The position numbers and the translations under genes were made by a program. A DNA stretch of 64,000 nt from Yoonia maritima (GTDB lineage: Bacteria > Pseudomonadota > Alphaproteobacteria > Rhodobacterales > Rhodobacteraceae): the NCBI RefSeq assembly GCF_002933395.1, contig NZ_PKFN01000007.1, positions 434,001-498,000 on the forward strand, written 5' to 3'. A model generated the notes under the pieces. That model was not told the DNA's origin, searched no databases, and saw nothing but the letters and a program-made list of their open reading frames with translations. Below, in pieces: positions 25,504-34,176 of this stretch (positions are counted from its first letter, which is position 1; each line of letters begins with the position of its first letter).

Positions 25504-26860
25504 GGGCACGCGCGTATTTTTCGGTCGTATCCGTCAGCGCGGCATAGGGTCGCGTGATGGCCGAGAGCATGCCATGAAATGGTGCAAAGTCACCTTCGCG
25601 GCCTGCATGAATCACGGCCTCGATCTGATGATTGCGCGGGATTATTTGCGGGTTCGCGGCCGCCATGATCTGCGCGGCGTTAGGCGATTTGCGTACCTCC
25701 CAGCGTGTTTTCCATGCGTCAAAGGCATCGCGGTCTAAGAACTGATCGCGGACGGAAATATCGGCGAGTTTCGCAAAGACGTTTGTAAAGTCCGCGCCAT
25801 CTGTCGCCATGAGTTCCAGCAAATCCTTGATCAGCGCGGTGTCATCGTCGTCCACATTGTCAACGCCAAGTTTCGCAACAAATACATCCCGCCAAGCGTT
25901 GAGATAGATATCAGGAAAACGGTTAACGGCTTCGGTGAATTGTTCGATTGCCGCATCTTGATCGGGCATCAGCGGGATCAGTGCAGTAGCAAATTGTGCC
26001 ATATTCCATGCGCCGATACCCGGCTGGTTTGAATAGGCATAGCGGCCCTGTTGGTCGATTGCGCTAAAGACCTGATCAGGATGAAATCCGTCTATAAAGG
26101 CGCAAGGGCCATAATCAATGGTCTCGCCTGCGATCGAAACGTTGTCGGTATTCATGACGCCGTGGATGAAACCAAGCCCCATCCATTTTGCAATCAGATG
26201 GGCGTACCGCGCGATAACTTGATCCAGCAAATCAGCGGGGCCCGTCGCAGTAGGGTAATGGCGGGCTATAACATGATCTGTCAGGGCTTGCAGCGCTTGG
26301 ATATCTTGACGCGCGGCAAAGTATTGAAACGTGCCGACGCGAATATGGCTTTGGGCGACACGTGTTAACACCGCGCCGGGAAGGACTTCTTCACGGTATA
26401 CGTCTTCGCCTGTTGTCACGGCGGCTAGGGCACGGGTCGTTGGAACACCCATCGCATGCATTGCTTCAGACACTAGATATTCGCGCAACACCGGACCTAG
26501 CCATGCACGTCCATCGCCACGCCGTGAAAACGGTGTTTGGCCTGATCCCTTAAGTTGGATGTCGCGGCGGATGCGGTCTTTGCCCACGACCTCGCCCAAT
26601 AAAACCGCACGCCCATCGCCCAACTGTGGATTCCAATGGCCGAATTGATGGCCCGAATAGGCCTGTACAATAGGGGATGCACCCTCGGGTATTGCGTTTC
26701 CTGCAAAGATATCAGCGTCTGGATCTCCGGATATCCCTAAGGTCTCTGCAAGTGAATGATTGAAGGCAACCAATGCCGGCAACTGTACGGGCGTCGGGCG
26801 CTGCGCCGCATACATTTGTGCTGGTAGTTTTACATAGGTGTTATCGAACGGAATTTTCAC
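25460..26860 (-). CDS. selO: Protein adenylyltransferase SelO (YdiU/UPF0061)
   Basis: SelO is a pseudokinase-fold enzyme that transfers AMP from ATP to protein hydroxyl groups, linked to redox control. The 466 residues contain the family blocks YSGHQFGHWNPQLGDGRA, KGSGQTPFSRRGDGRA, and HGVMNTDNVSIAGETIDYGP. The C-terminus TFCGT has cysteine where animal SelO has selenocysteine. Start is a GTG at 26860 overlapping the stop of the upstream nucleoside hydrolase gene (GTGA), so the two are coupled. Confidence 0.95.
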   Translation of the reverse strand: MKIPFDNTYVKLPAQMYAAQRPTPVQLPALVAFNHSLAETLGISGDPDADIFAGNAIPEGASPIVQAYSGHQFGHWNPQLGDGRAVLLGEVVGKDRIRRDIQLKGSGQTPFSRRGDGRAWLGPVLREYLVSEAMHAMGVPTTRALAAVTTGEDVYREEVLPGAVLTRVAQSHIRVGTFQYFAARQDIQALQALTDHVIARHYPTATGPADLLDQVIARYAHLIAKWMGLGFIHGVMNTDNVSIAGETIDYGPCAFIDGFHPDQVFSAIDQQGRYAYSNQPGIGAWNMAQFATALIPLMPDQDAAIEQFTEAVNRFPDIYLNAWRDVFVAKLGVDNVDDDDTALIKDLLELMATDGADFTNVFAKLADISVRDQFLDRDAFDAWKTRWEVRKSPNAAQIMAAANPQIIPRNHQIEAVIHAGREGDFAPFHGMLSAITRPYAALTDTTEKYARAPTQNERVTRTFCGT

Positions 26861-27798
26861 AGCCGCGCCAATCTGTCAGCTAACAGGGCATAGAACCCTT
26901 CGGCATTCAAATCACCGACGAACAACGCGTTGGGTTCACGATCTGTCACGCCCCACCAGTCGGCGACGGTCATGCCAAGGGTTAGCTCTGATTCAACCTC
27001 GATTTCGACATTGATCTTCCGGCCAGTGAACAGAGAAGGATCAATGAGGTATGCAATCGTACAAGGGTCGTGCAGGGGGGCACCTTCTGATCCGTATTTT
27101 TCCATATCAAAGCGCTCAAAAAAGTCAGTCCACGCTGCGACCATATCACCGACCTTTGAGCCCATCGCGCGAAAGGCGTCAATGCGGCCCTTTGTTGTCA
27201 GCGCTTTATGGGTGACATCAAGCGGCATCACGACCAATGGCACACCAGAATCAAAGACAATTTTGGCGGCTTCAGGATCAACATAGATATTGAATTCCGC
27301 TGCGGGAGTGATGTTACCTACTTCGAAATAGGCACCGCCCATCAGAACAATTTCCTGAACGCGTGGGATGATGTCAGGGGCTTTTTCAAAGGCCGTTGCA
27401 ATGTTGGTAAGCGGCCCGATTGGGCAAAGCGTAACTGTGCCTTCGGGTTCTGCGCGTAGGGTGTCAATAATATAGTCCACCGCATGCTGGGCTTGCAGCG
27501 ACATTTTGGGGTCATCAAGTTGTGGACCATCAAGCCCAGTCTTCCCGTGAACATGTTCAGCGGTCACCAATTTACGGTGCATCGGCGCATCGCAGCCAGC
27601 AAAGACTAATGTGTCAGGCTTTCCCGCAAGTTCGCAGATGATCCGCGAGTTTTTCTCGGTAAGTGCTAGGGGAACATTCCCTGCGACTGCGGTGATCCCC
27701 AACAGGTCGATATCTTCAGGCGAGGCGAGCGCCAAAAGAATCGCGACCGCGTCGTCTTGGCCGGGGTCGGTGTCGATAATGATTTTGCGCGGAGCCAT
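26857..27798 (-). CDS. Inosine/uridine-preferring nucleoside hydrolase family protein
   Basis: A 313-residue calcium-dependent N-ribohydrolase that splits nucleosides into base and ribose. The metal-binding motif IIDTDPGQDDA lies at residues 7-17, HGKTGLDG follows near 82, and the conserved late aspartate is in HDPCTIAYLIDP. The start at 27798 has AGGA 8 bases upstream; a longer frame begins in the upstream non-coding region. First gene of a two-gene operon with selO. Substrate preference cannot be read from sequence. Confidence 0.93.
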   Translation of the reverse strand: MAPRKIIIDTDPGQDDAVAILLALASPEDIDLLGITAVAGNVPLALTEKNSRIICELAGKPDTLVFAGCDAPMHRKLVTAEHVHGKTGLDGPQLDDPKMSLQAQHAVDYIIDTLRAEPEGTVTLCPIGPLTNIATAFEKAPDIIPRVQEIVLMGGAYFEVGNITPAAEFNIYVDPEAAKIVFDSGVPLVVMPLDVTHKALTTKGRIDAFRAMGSKVGDMVAAWTDFFERFDMEKYGSEGAPLHDPCTIAYLIDPSLFTGRKINVEIEVESELTLGMTVADWWGVTDREPNALFVGDLNAEGFYALLADRLARL

Positions 27799-28141
27799 GT
27801 CGATATTCCTGTGGTGTTTCTTTGCTAACGTGTCCTTTGCGCGCAGCAGGGGCAAGGGGGCAAAAGGCATGTTTTCCAATCGGACGGTTGTTCACAATCG
27901 CGGCATTGGGGTGGGGCGGCTAAGCTTTGCCGTATATGTTGATTTTACAGAGTGAAAATCGGCCTGTTTGTATCGATTTGGGAAACATAAGCATATATTT
28001 GCTATCTTTGTTTCCTTATATGGCGGGCTTGCGCCGTTTTCTCTTTGCTTTTCGTTATGGCGTGGTAACCGGTGCTCAGGACAGCCATGTCTTATGGGGA
28101 AGGCACGATGACCTTCTTAATGTCCTTAATGGAGAACGATA
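27799..28141. other. 343-base intergenic region, divergent promoters
   Basis: This lies between the divergent nucleoside hydrolase and EF-hand genes. I see no repeat, hairpin or convincing short gene; small open frames here lack ribosome sites. It must hold both promoters. Confidence 0.4.
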
Positions 28142-28384
28142 ATGACTAACCTAAAAACACTTCTGGCACCGACTGCTATCGTTATGACACTTGCTGTTCC
28201 TGCGTTCGCGCAAGACGCTGCTATCGATATCAATGGCGACGGAATGTACAGCTACCCAGAGCTGACAGCGGTTCTTCCTGATCTGACAGAAGCTGACTTT
28301 GAAGCAATGGATGTTTCTGCTGACGGCCTGCTGGACGCTGACGAAATTGCCACAGGGCAAGAAGCTGGCCTTCTGCCAAGCTAA
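28142..28384 (+). CDS. Small exported EF-hand protein
   Basis: An 80-residue protein with a signal peptide (cleavage after PAFAQ near residue 24) and two 12-residue EF-hand loops, D29 to E40 (DINGDGMYSYPE) and D57 to E68 (DVSADGLLDADE). The first has the standard DxNxDG pattern; the second has serine at position 3 and is also complete. It is therefore a likely periplasmic calcium-binding protein of the calerythrin/EF-hand type common in marine alphaproteobacteria. Its partner is unknown. GGAG precedes the ATG by about 8 bases. Confidence 0.85.
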   Translation: MTNLKTLLAPTAIVMTLAVPAFAQDAAIDINGDGMYSYPELTAVLPDLTEADFEAMDVSADGLLDADEIATGQEAGLLPS

Positions 28385-28392
28385 GCGAAAGA

Positions 28393-28420
28393 GCGCCGGG
28401 TCAGGGGGCTGACCCGGCGC
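28393..28420. terminator. Strong hairpin between EF-hand gene and ilvN
   Basis: GCGCCGGGTCA (28393-28403), six-base loop, TGACCCGGCGC (28410-28420): 11 perfect GC-rich pairs between two convergent genes. GTTCTATT follows on the plus strand and TCTTTCGCTT on the minus strand, so it can serve both. Confidence 0.75.
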
Positions 28421-28426
28421 GTTCTA

Positions 28427-28990
28427 TTACACAGCGCCACGTGACAGCGCAGCGACACCAGTGCGCGCAATTTCCTGCAAGCCCAGTGGCTGCATCAATT
28501 CTGCAAACGCATCAATTTTTTCGGGCGTTCCAGTTATTTCAAACACAAATGATTCCAATGTGCTATCGACCACGTTCGCGCGAAAGATATCGGCAAGGCG
28601 AACGGCTTCGATCCGGTTTTCACCTTTTCCCGCGACCTTGAATAAGGCCAATTCACGCTCTACTGATGGGCCCTCGACAGTAAGGTCGTTCACTTTGTGC
28701 ACATCCACGATGCGACCCAGTTGTGCTTTGATCTGTTCGATGATTTGTGGTGTGCCCGATGTCACGATGGTGATCCGAGAGCGGTGACCAAGGTGGTCGA
28801 CCTCGGCCACGGTCAGGCTGTCGATGTTGTAACCACGTCCCGAAAACAACCCGATCACACGGGCAAGAACACCGGGTTCGTTTTCAACGAGAACAGCCAG
28901 TGTGTGACGTTCAACAGTGTCCGAATAATTGGGACGGAGGTTATATGCAGAGTGGCTTGTAGCGCCTTTTTTGATTTTTAGTGCTGACAT
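28427..28990 (-). CDS. ilvN: Acetolactate synthase small (regulatory) subunit
   Basis: The regulatory subunit of acetohydroxyacid synthase, which makes the complex sensitive to valine. The 187 residues begin with a ~25-residue extension, then an ACT domain (HTLAVLVENEPGVLARVIGLFSGRGYNIDSLTV, about residues 29-61) and the ALS_ss C domain. Start at 28990 (MSALKIKKG) has AAGG upstream; an earlier ATG (29029) is less well placed. Second gene after ilvB with a hairpin in the 105-base gap. Confidence 0.95.
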   Translation of the reverse strand: MSALKIKKGATSHSAYNLRPNYSDTVERHTLAVLVENEPGVLARVIGLFSGRGYNIDSLTVAEVDHLGHRSRITIVTSGTPQIIEQIKAQLGRIVDVHKVNDLTVEGPSVERELALFKVAGKGENRIEAVRLADIFRANVVDSTLESFVFEITGTPEKIDAFAELMQPLGLQEIARTGVAALSRGAV

Positions 28991-29060
28991 GTGATGTGCC
29001 TTGTTTTGATCTTTGACGGTCAGGCGCAAAGGGCGGCATCTGACCCTGGATTGAATGAAA

Positions 29061-29085
29061 CCCGCCGCTTACGAACCGCGGCGGG
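29061..29085 (-). other. Hairpin between ilvB and ilvN
   Basis: CCCGCCGC (29061-29068) with GCGGCGGG (29078-29085), an 8-bp GC stem that begins just after the ilvB stop codon; TTTCATTC follows on the minus strand. It may reduce or delay transcription into ilvN, or protect the ilvB message. Confidence 0.55.
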
Positions 29086-29095
29086 CGAAAGCGTC

Positions 29096-30847
29096 TTAGA
29101 CCAAAGCCTCGCCAGCGCCTTGAATGGCGCCCTCGGTCGAGTCATCCCCCAACAACATTTCGTTATGTGCCTTGCCTGATGGGATCATCGGGAAGCAGTT
29201 TTCGTGTTTTTCGACCAGACAATCGAACAGGACAGGTCCGTCATATGTGATCATTTCCATGATCGCGTCGTCCAGCGTGTCGGGATCGTGGCATTGGATA
29301 CCTTTAGCACCGAATGCTTCGGCCAATTTTACGAAATCAGGCAGGGATTCAGACCAGCTTGATGAATAGCGTTCGCCATGTAGCAGTTGCTGCCACTGGC
29401 GCACCATGCCCAGACGTTCGTTATTCAGGATGAACTGTTTTACCGGCAGTTTGTACTGCATCGCGGTGCCTAGCTCTTGCATGTTCATCAGCCATGATGC
29501 TTCGCCTGCGACGTTGATGACCAACGCATCAGGATGCGCCATTTGCACACCGATTGAGGCAGGGAAACCGTAACCCATCGTACCCAGACCACCCGAAGTC
29601 ATCCAACGGTTAGGGTCTTCAAAACCAAGGTATTGCGCTGCCCACATCTGGTGCTGGCCTACTTCGGTGGTGATGTAACGATCATGCTTCTTGGTCAGTT
29701 CTTCAAGACGTTGCAGGGCGTACTGCGGTTTGATGATCTTGCTGTCTTGTTTGTAATCCAAGCATTTCACATTGCGCCATTCGTTGATCTGATCCCACCA
29801 GTTGGACAGGCCTTCTTTGTCGGTCTTGCGGCCGCGGGCTTTCCAAACATTCAGAAGGTCTTCCAACACATGGGCAACGTCGCCCAAGATGGGAATATCA
29901 ACATGAATGACTTTGTTGATGGAGGACGCGTCGATATCGATATGGGCCTTTTTTGATCCGGGGCTGAAGGCATCCAGACGTCCAGTAATCCGGTCGTCAA
30001 AACGCGCACCGATGTTAATCATCAGGTCGCAATCGTGCATGGCCATGTTGGCCTCGTACAACCCGTGCATGCCCAGCATACCCAGCCAGTTATCGCCAGA
30101 GGCAGGATAACACCCCAAACCCATCAAGGTTGATGTGATCGGGAAACCAGTCGCGGCAACCAATTCACGCAGCAATTGTGATGCCGCAGGACCAGAGTTG
30201 ATAACGCCGCCGCCGGTATAAAACACGGGGCGTTTCGCCGTTTCCATAGCTTTCGCCAGTTCGGTGATCGCGTCCATGTCACCCTTAACCTGCGGGTTAT
30301 AATGGGTTTCGACTTGTTTCGCCTGCGTATATGTACCCGTCGCGAATTGAACATCCTTTGGAATGTCGATCAGAACCGGGCCGGGGCGGCCAGACGTCGC
30401 AACATGGAACGCCTCGTGCAGGGTTGCGGCCAGTTGGTCGGTTTCTTTGACCAGCCAGTTATGCTTGGTGCAGGGGCGGGTGATGCCAACGGTGTCGGCC
30501 TCTTGGAATGCATCCGACCCGATCATGAAGGTCGGAACCTGACCCGTCAGAACGATCAGTGGGATACTGTCCAGCAGTGCGTCAGTCAGGCCAGTCACAG
30601 CGTTTGTTGCGCCAGGACCGGATGTCACCAGCGCAACCCCTGGTTTGCCTGTGGAACGTGCATAGCCTTCGGCGGCGTGAACCGCACCCTGTTCATGACG
30701 CACCAAAACATGGGTAATGCTGTTTTGCTGAAAAATCTCGTCGTAGATCGGTAGGACGGCGCCACCGGGATATCCAAAGACGACTTCCACACCCTGATCG
30801 ATCAGAGCCTGTACTACCATTTTTGCGCCCGTCATGGCTTTTGTCAT
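29096..30847 (-). CDS. ilvB: Acetolactate synthase large (catalytic) subunit
   Basis: The thiamine-diphosphate enzyme that condenses pyruvate with itself or 2-oxobutyrate, the first shared step of valine, leucine and isoleucine synthesis. The 583 residues include the conserved VFGYPGGAVLPIYD with the catalytic glutamate region RHEQGAVHAAEGYAR, and the cofactor segment NVAGEASWLMNMQELGTA, where GDGSF-type enzymes carry aspartate; here the motif reads AGEASW. This glutamate-for-aspartate change at the metal site (GDxS to GExS) stands out and should be checked. Expression is controlled by an attenuator upstream. Confidence 0.95.
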   Translation of the reverse strand: MTKAMTGAKMVVQALIDQGVEVVFGYPGGAVLPIYDEIFQQNSITHVLVRHEQGAVHAAEGYARSTGKPGVALVTSGPGATNAVTGLTDALLDSIPLIVLTGQVPTFMIGSDAFQEADTVGITRPCTKHNWLVKETDQLAATLHEAFHVATSGRPGPVLIDIPKDVQFATGTYTQAKQVETHYNPQVKGDMDAITELAKAMETAKRPVFYTGGGVINSGPAASQLLRELVAATGFPITSTLMGLGCYPASGDNWLGMLGMHGLYEANMAMHDCDLMINIGARFDDRITGRLDAFSPGSKKAHIDIDASSINKVIHVDIPILGDVAHVLEDLLNVWKARGRKTDKEGLSNWWDQINEWRNVKCLDYKQDSKIIKPQYALQRLEELTKKHDRYITTEVGQHQMWAAQYLGFEDPNRWMTSGGLGTMGYGFPASIGVQMAHPDALVINVAGEASWLMNMQELGTAMQYKLPVKQFILNNERLGMVRQWQQLLHGERYSSSWSESLPDFVKLAEAFGAKGIQCHDPDTLDDAIMEMITYDGPVLFDCLVEKHENCFPMIPSGKAHNEMLLGDDSTEGAIQGAGEALV

Positions 30848-30885
30848 TGTTCTCGCGTCCTATCCGCTATTTTATCATTGGTCAC

Positions 30886-30911
30886 AAAAAAACCCCCGAG
30901 TTTGTCGGGGG
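30886..30911 (-). terminator. Attenuator terminator in the ilvB leader
   Basis: Read on the minus strand: CCCCCGA, loop CAAAC, TCGGGGG, then seven T, in plus coordinates stem arms 30905-30911 and 30893-30899 and A tract 30886-30892. It lies 39 bases upstream of the ilvB start and 27 bases after a leader peptide stop. A 9-base segment inside the leader ORF (30945-30953) is the exact complement of the segment 30911-30919 that touches the terminator stem, so the two structures are likely alternatives. Confidence 0.88.
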
Positions 30912-30937
30912 CGCATGGGATCGTTATGGTCTTACCG

Positions 30938-30985
30938 TTACCGGCCCATGCGCGTGAATCTTAGAATGAGTACGACGTTGTTCAT
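30938..30985 (-). CDS. ilv leader peptide (15 residues)
   Basis: A short gene encodes MNNVVLILRFTRMGR, with AGAGGA as a ribosome site about 6 bases upstream. Residues 4-8 are Val-Val-Leu-Ile-Leu, the three end products of the pathway, as in the leader peptides of ilv operons in enteric bacteria. Stalling of the ribosome at these codons when charged tRNAs run short would leave the 3' part of the leader free to pair downstream and prevent the terminator. The gene is too short for automatic calling. Confidence 0.87.
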   Translation of the reverse strand: MNNVVLILRFTRMGR

Positions 30986-31176
30986 CGGGGTTCCTCTTGC
31001 GTGGGATGACAATAGTGTTGGCTCATCCAAGGGTCAACAGTCCGTTTGGAGAAAATGTCGTTTGCGCGGGCATTTTTGGAACTTTCTTTCATATCGTATG
31101 TTTCGTGCCCCAGCTTAAGTGTGCGTTAGGGGAATCAAATCATACCAACGACGTAGCAGTTGGGTTTTTAGTTGGT

Positions 31177-31911
31177 ATGCAGAATTTTGTCGCATGGGTT
31201 GTGCCACGTCGTTGGTGGCACTGGGTAATTTCGATTTTGACGTGGGGGGGCGTCGTCGGTCTTTTGGGGTTTTTGTCGGAACTCGTTGTGCAAGACCACA
31301 CAAATTACCATGCGGTAAGACATTTTTGGATGGCGATCATCACGTCTGCGCCGTTGGTGGTCTTTGCGATTGTGATACTGCGGCAGTCAAATCGATTGAC
31401 GCAAGACGCGATTAATATGGCGTCAAAGGATCCGCTGACAGGTTTGCTAAATAGGCGCGCATTTCTTGATGCACTTTCTATGCAGTCGGCGGGCGTTTTG
31501 TTTATGCTGGACTTGGATCACTTTAAGATCATCAACGATAGTTACGGTCATCCTGCTGGCGATCAAGTTTTATGTGCAATGGGCCACGTGATGAAGAGTT
31601 TGGTGCGCAAAACCGATCTTGTTGGCCGATTAGGGGGCGAAGAATTTGCGGTGTTTGTTCCTGCTTTGACCCCAAATGAAGCTCAAAGCCTCGGCGAACG
31701 AATGTCTCTAGGCACGATATATTTGGATCCGTCTACGCAAAAGCAGATTTCAGTGACGGCTTCTGTTGGGGTGGTCGCAACAGGGTGTTGTGACAGTATC
31801 GAGAATATGCTGCGTTTTGCTGATAAGGCGCTGTATCATGCCAAAGCGGCGGGGCGGGCGCAGTTGGCATGGATCGACTGCGCTGATGATACACCCAACG
31901 CAATCATCTGA
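31177..31911 (+). CDS. Diguanylate cyclase (GGDEF domain), membrane-bound
   Basis: A 244-residue enzyme that makes cyclic di-GMP. Two membrane helices (about 16-38 and 50-69) precede a GGDEF domain (from about 84; KDPLTGLLNRRAFLDAL). The active site is GGEEF at 153-157 and an inhibitory I-site RKTD at 144-147, so the enzyme should be active and product-inhibited. The start is taken at 31177 because upstream codons overlap the ilvB leader and give no domain, but no ribosome site is visible there. The signal sensed is unknown; the periplasmic loop is only about 12 residues. Confidence 0.9.
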   Translation: MQNFVAWVVPRRWWHWVISILTWGGVVGLLGFLSELVVQDHTNYHAVRHFWMAIITSAPLVVFAIVILRQSNRLTQDAINMASKDPLTGLLNRRAFLDALSMQSAGVLFMLDLDHFKIINDSYGHPAGDQVLCAMGHVMKSLVRKTDLVGRLGGEEFAVFVPALTPNEAQSLGERMSLGTIYLDPSTQKQISVTASVGVVATGCCDSIENMLRFADKALYHAKAAGRAQLAWIDCADDTPNAII

Positions 31912-31943
31912 CGTTGGATGCATCTTAGCTAAGGGTGGCGGTC

Positions 31944-32801
31944 TTACCCAATTTTATCTTGGGTTTTTGTATCAAAGTCGCCGGCATCATGGCGTTCGTG
32001 CAATTGACCTTCTGGCGGGCCAGATGTGCGGTTAACCATAGCACCACGCATAAATGCGGGACGCGACATAACCTCGTCCGCCCAACGGATCACGTTTTTG
32101 TAAATTCCCACATCGAGGAATTCGCCAGCATCGTAACCTTCGCCTTTGACCATGCGGCCGTACCAGGGCGCGGTTGCCATGTCAGCGATGGTATAGTCGC
32201 TGCCCGACAGGTAGCGATTATCGGCAAGTTGGCGATCAAGAACATCAAGTTGGCGCTTGGTCTCCATTGCAAAGCGATTGATCGGATATTCGAACTTTTC
32301 GGGTGCATAGGCGTAGAAGTGACCAAAGCCGCCGCCCAGATAAGGCGCAGACCCTTGGAGCCAGAACAGCCAATTCATCGCCTCAGTGCGAGCCGCTGGA
32401 TCTGTCGGTAAAAACGCGCCGAACTTTTCGGCAAGATACAATAGTATCGCACCGCTTTCGAAAACACGGCTTCCGGTCCCATGATCCATAAGAGCAGGGA
32501 TTTTTGAGTTAGGGTTCACATCAACAAAACCGCTGCCGAACTGATCGCCATCGCCGATCTTGATCAGCCAAGCATCATATTCGGCATCATGTCCCGCCGC
32601 GAGCAACTCTTCGAGCATAACGGTAACTTTTACCCCGTTTGGGGTCGCAAGAGAGTAAAGCTGTAGCGGATGCTTTCCAACCGGTAGCTCTTTGTCGTGG
32701 GTAGGGCCAGCAATGGGGCGATTGATACTGGCGAATTCACCGCCATTCTTGGCGTCCCATGTCCAGACTTTTGGTGGGACATACTTTGATGTTTCGGTCA
32801 T
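31944..32801 (-). CDS. yghU: Glutathione S-transferase, YghU type
   Basis: A 285-residue nu-class glutathione transferase/disulfide-bond oxidoreductase. The N-terminal extension (to about 45) and the thioredoxin-like domain (HPLQLYSLATPNGVKVTVMLEE; the threonine-proline-asparagine of the active site) are typical, followed by SKIPALMDH and the helical C domain (NWLFWLQGSAPYLGGGFGHFY). The start at 32801 has GGAG 6 bases before; the frame extends 22 codons upstream without family match. It converges with the cyclase gene. Confidence 0.93.
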   Translation of the reverse strand: MTETSKYVPPKVWTWDAKNGGEFASINRPIAGPTHDKELPVGKHPLQLYSLATPNGVKVTVMLEELLAAGHDAEYDAWLIKIGDGDQFGSGFVDVNPNSKIPALMDHGTGSRVFESGAILLYLAEKFGAFLPTDPAARTEAMNWLFWLQGSAPYLGGGFGHFYAYAPEKFEYPINRFAMETKRQLDVLDRQLADNRYLSGSDYTIADMATAPWYGRMVKGEGYDAGEFLDVGIYKNVIRWADEVMSRPAFMRGAMVNRTSGPPEGQLHERHDAGDFDTKTQDKIG

Positions 32802-33013
32802 CTTTCGCTCCGACTTGTGATCCGTTTTTCTGTCTGCAAATAGGCATTGCATGATGCCTAAGCGCAAGGCGGTTCTAAAATAATTGACGCTGTTTTCGCG
32901 GTGATATCAAGTGTTTCTGGGTTATTGTCGATGTAATTACATTATTTTCAAGACATTTTGAATTTCTGTGAAATAGTAAACACACGATAAATGATAAGCG
33001 AAAGGGATGATGA

Positions 33014-34135
33014 ATGTCGAATGTTAGAACCCAAGCCGGTAAAATGGTCCTGCCACGAGTAACTTTGTTTTCTTCATCCGGTTTTGCCGCATTGTGCGCC
33101 ATGAGTTTTGGGATTGTCGCGGCATCCGCCGGGCAAGTTCAAGCGCAAGAGCAGTGCACAAGTTATACGATTGTTCGCGGTGACACGCTTAGCCAGGTTG
33201 CAAAACGGGCAGAGGTCCCCGGCGGTTATCAGGTATTGTTCAACGCAAATACCGATGTCTTAGATAGCCCAAACTTGCTTGAGGTTGGGCAGGTTTTAAA
33301 GATCCCTTGTGCAGACGGCGCGCTCCCCGTGACTGAAGCGACGGCATCCGTTCCTGATGCCACACCAACATTGCAGCCTGAAAGCCTTGATCGCCCGCTT
33401 AGATTCGTGACTTCAAGCGGCTATGCGCCATTCACCGAAGAAAGCCTGCCCGGCGGTGGTCTTTTCACGCAGATGGTGCGTCGTTCAATGGAGCTTGGTA
33501 ACGAAGATCAAGAATTTAACATCATGTTTGTCAATGACTGGAATTCGCACCTGCAAGATTTGCTGCCGTCGGGCGCGATCGACATGGCGTTCCCTTGGTT
33601 TAAGCCGGATTGTACAAAAGTGGATAATCTTTCTGCGCCGAACGCCTATCGGTGCACTGATTTCAATCATTCAGAGCCATTTTATGACGCGTTGGTGGGG
33701 TACTATACGCTCGCTGACAGTGCCTATGCCACTGCAGATAGCTATTCTGACCTGTTCGGCGCGCGATTGTGCCGCCCGGATGCGTGGTTCACGTTTGATT
33801 TAGAGGGTGAGGCACTTGTTTCCCCGAATATCGAACTCACTCAGCCGCCAACCCAAGCGGCATGCTGGGATTTGTTACGTGACGGCGAAGTGGATGTTGT
33901 GACCTACGATGCACTACCGGCGGAGGAAGACGCGACGAATGCAGGTATGAAAGAGGTTGTGGTCGATCTGCCCGCGCTGACATCTAAGCAAACGCTTCAT
34001 GTGTTTGTGTCAAAAAGCAATCCGAATGGCGAAGCCTATATGGAGATCATTAATGCAGGGCTGGAAGAGCTCCGCCTGTCGGGTGAGTGGTTTGAGATCG
34101 TACGCGAAGGTATCAAAACCACGGTCGAAAACTAA
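33014..34135 (+). CDS. Exported LysM domain / solute-binding protein fusion
   Basis: A 373-residue exported protein. A long signal peptide (to about residue 45, ending VQAQE) is followed by one LysM domain (about 49-98; YTIVRGDTLSQVAKRAEVP, flanked by cysteines in EQCTSY and KIPCADG), a short Pro/Thr linker and a family 3 solute-binding domain (about 125-370; LRFVTSSGYAPFTEESLPGG). LysM should hold it to peptidoglycan, so it is a periplasmic sensor or receptor rather than a free transport protein; no ABC permease is nearby. The next two genes encode a two-component system. The ribosome site is AAAGGG. Confidence 0.88.
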   Translation: MSNVRTQAGKMVLPRVTLFSSSGFAALCAMSFGIVAASAGQVQAQEQCTSYTIVRGDTLSQVAKRAEVPGGYQVLFNANTDVLDSPNLLEVGQVLKIPCADGALPVTEATASVPDATPTLQPESLDRPLRFVTSSGYAPFTEESLPGGGLFTQMVRRSMELGNEDQEFNIMFVNDWNSHLQDLLPSGAIDMAFPWFKPDCTKVDNLSAPNAYRCTDFNHSEPFYDALVGYYTLADSAYATADSYSDLFGARLCRPDAWFTFDLEGEALVSPNIELTQPPTQAACWDLLRDGEVDVVTYDALPAEEDATNAGMKEVVVDLPALTSKQTLHVFVSKSNPNGEAYMEIINAGLEELRLSGEWFEIVREGIKTTVEN

Positions 34136-34143
34136 ACACTTGT

Positions 34144-34176
34144 ACCGTGCCTAACTGTGTTGGGCACGGTTTCTCT
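34144..34176. terminator. Terminator between LysM-SBP gene and response regulator
   Basis: ACCGTGCC (34144-34151) with GGCACGGT (34163-34170), then TTCTCT. It lies between convergent genes and ends at the response regulator stop. Confidence 0.65.

Noticed and set aside
27927..28142. Small open frame before the EF-hand gene
   Set aside because: It has no ribosome site, has low-complexity hydrophobic composition and ends right at the EF-hand start; most likely promoter DNA.
30997..31176. N-terminal extension of the GGDEF protein
   Set aside because: The extra 60 codons run through the ilvB promoter and leader region and show no domain; an ATG at 31177 directly precedes the membrane helices.
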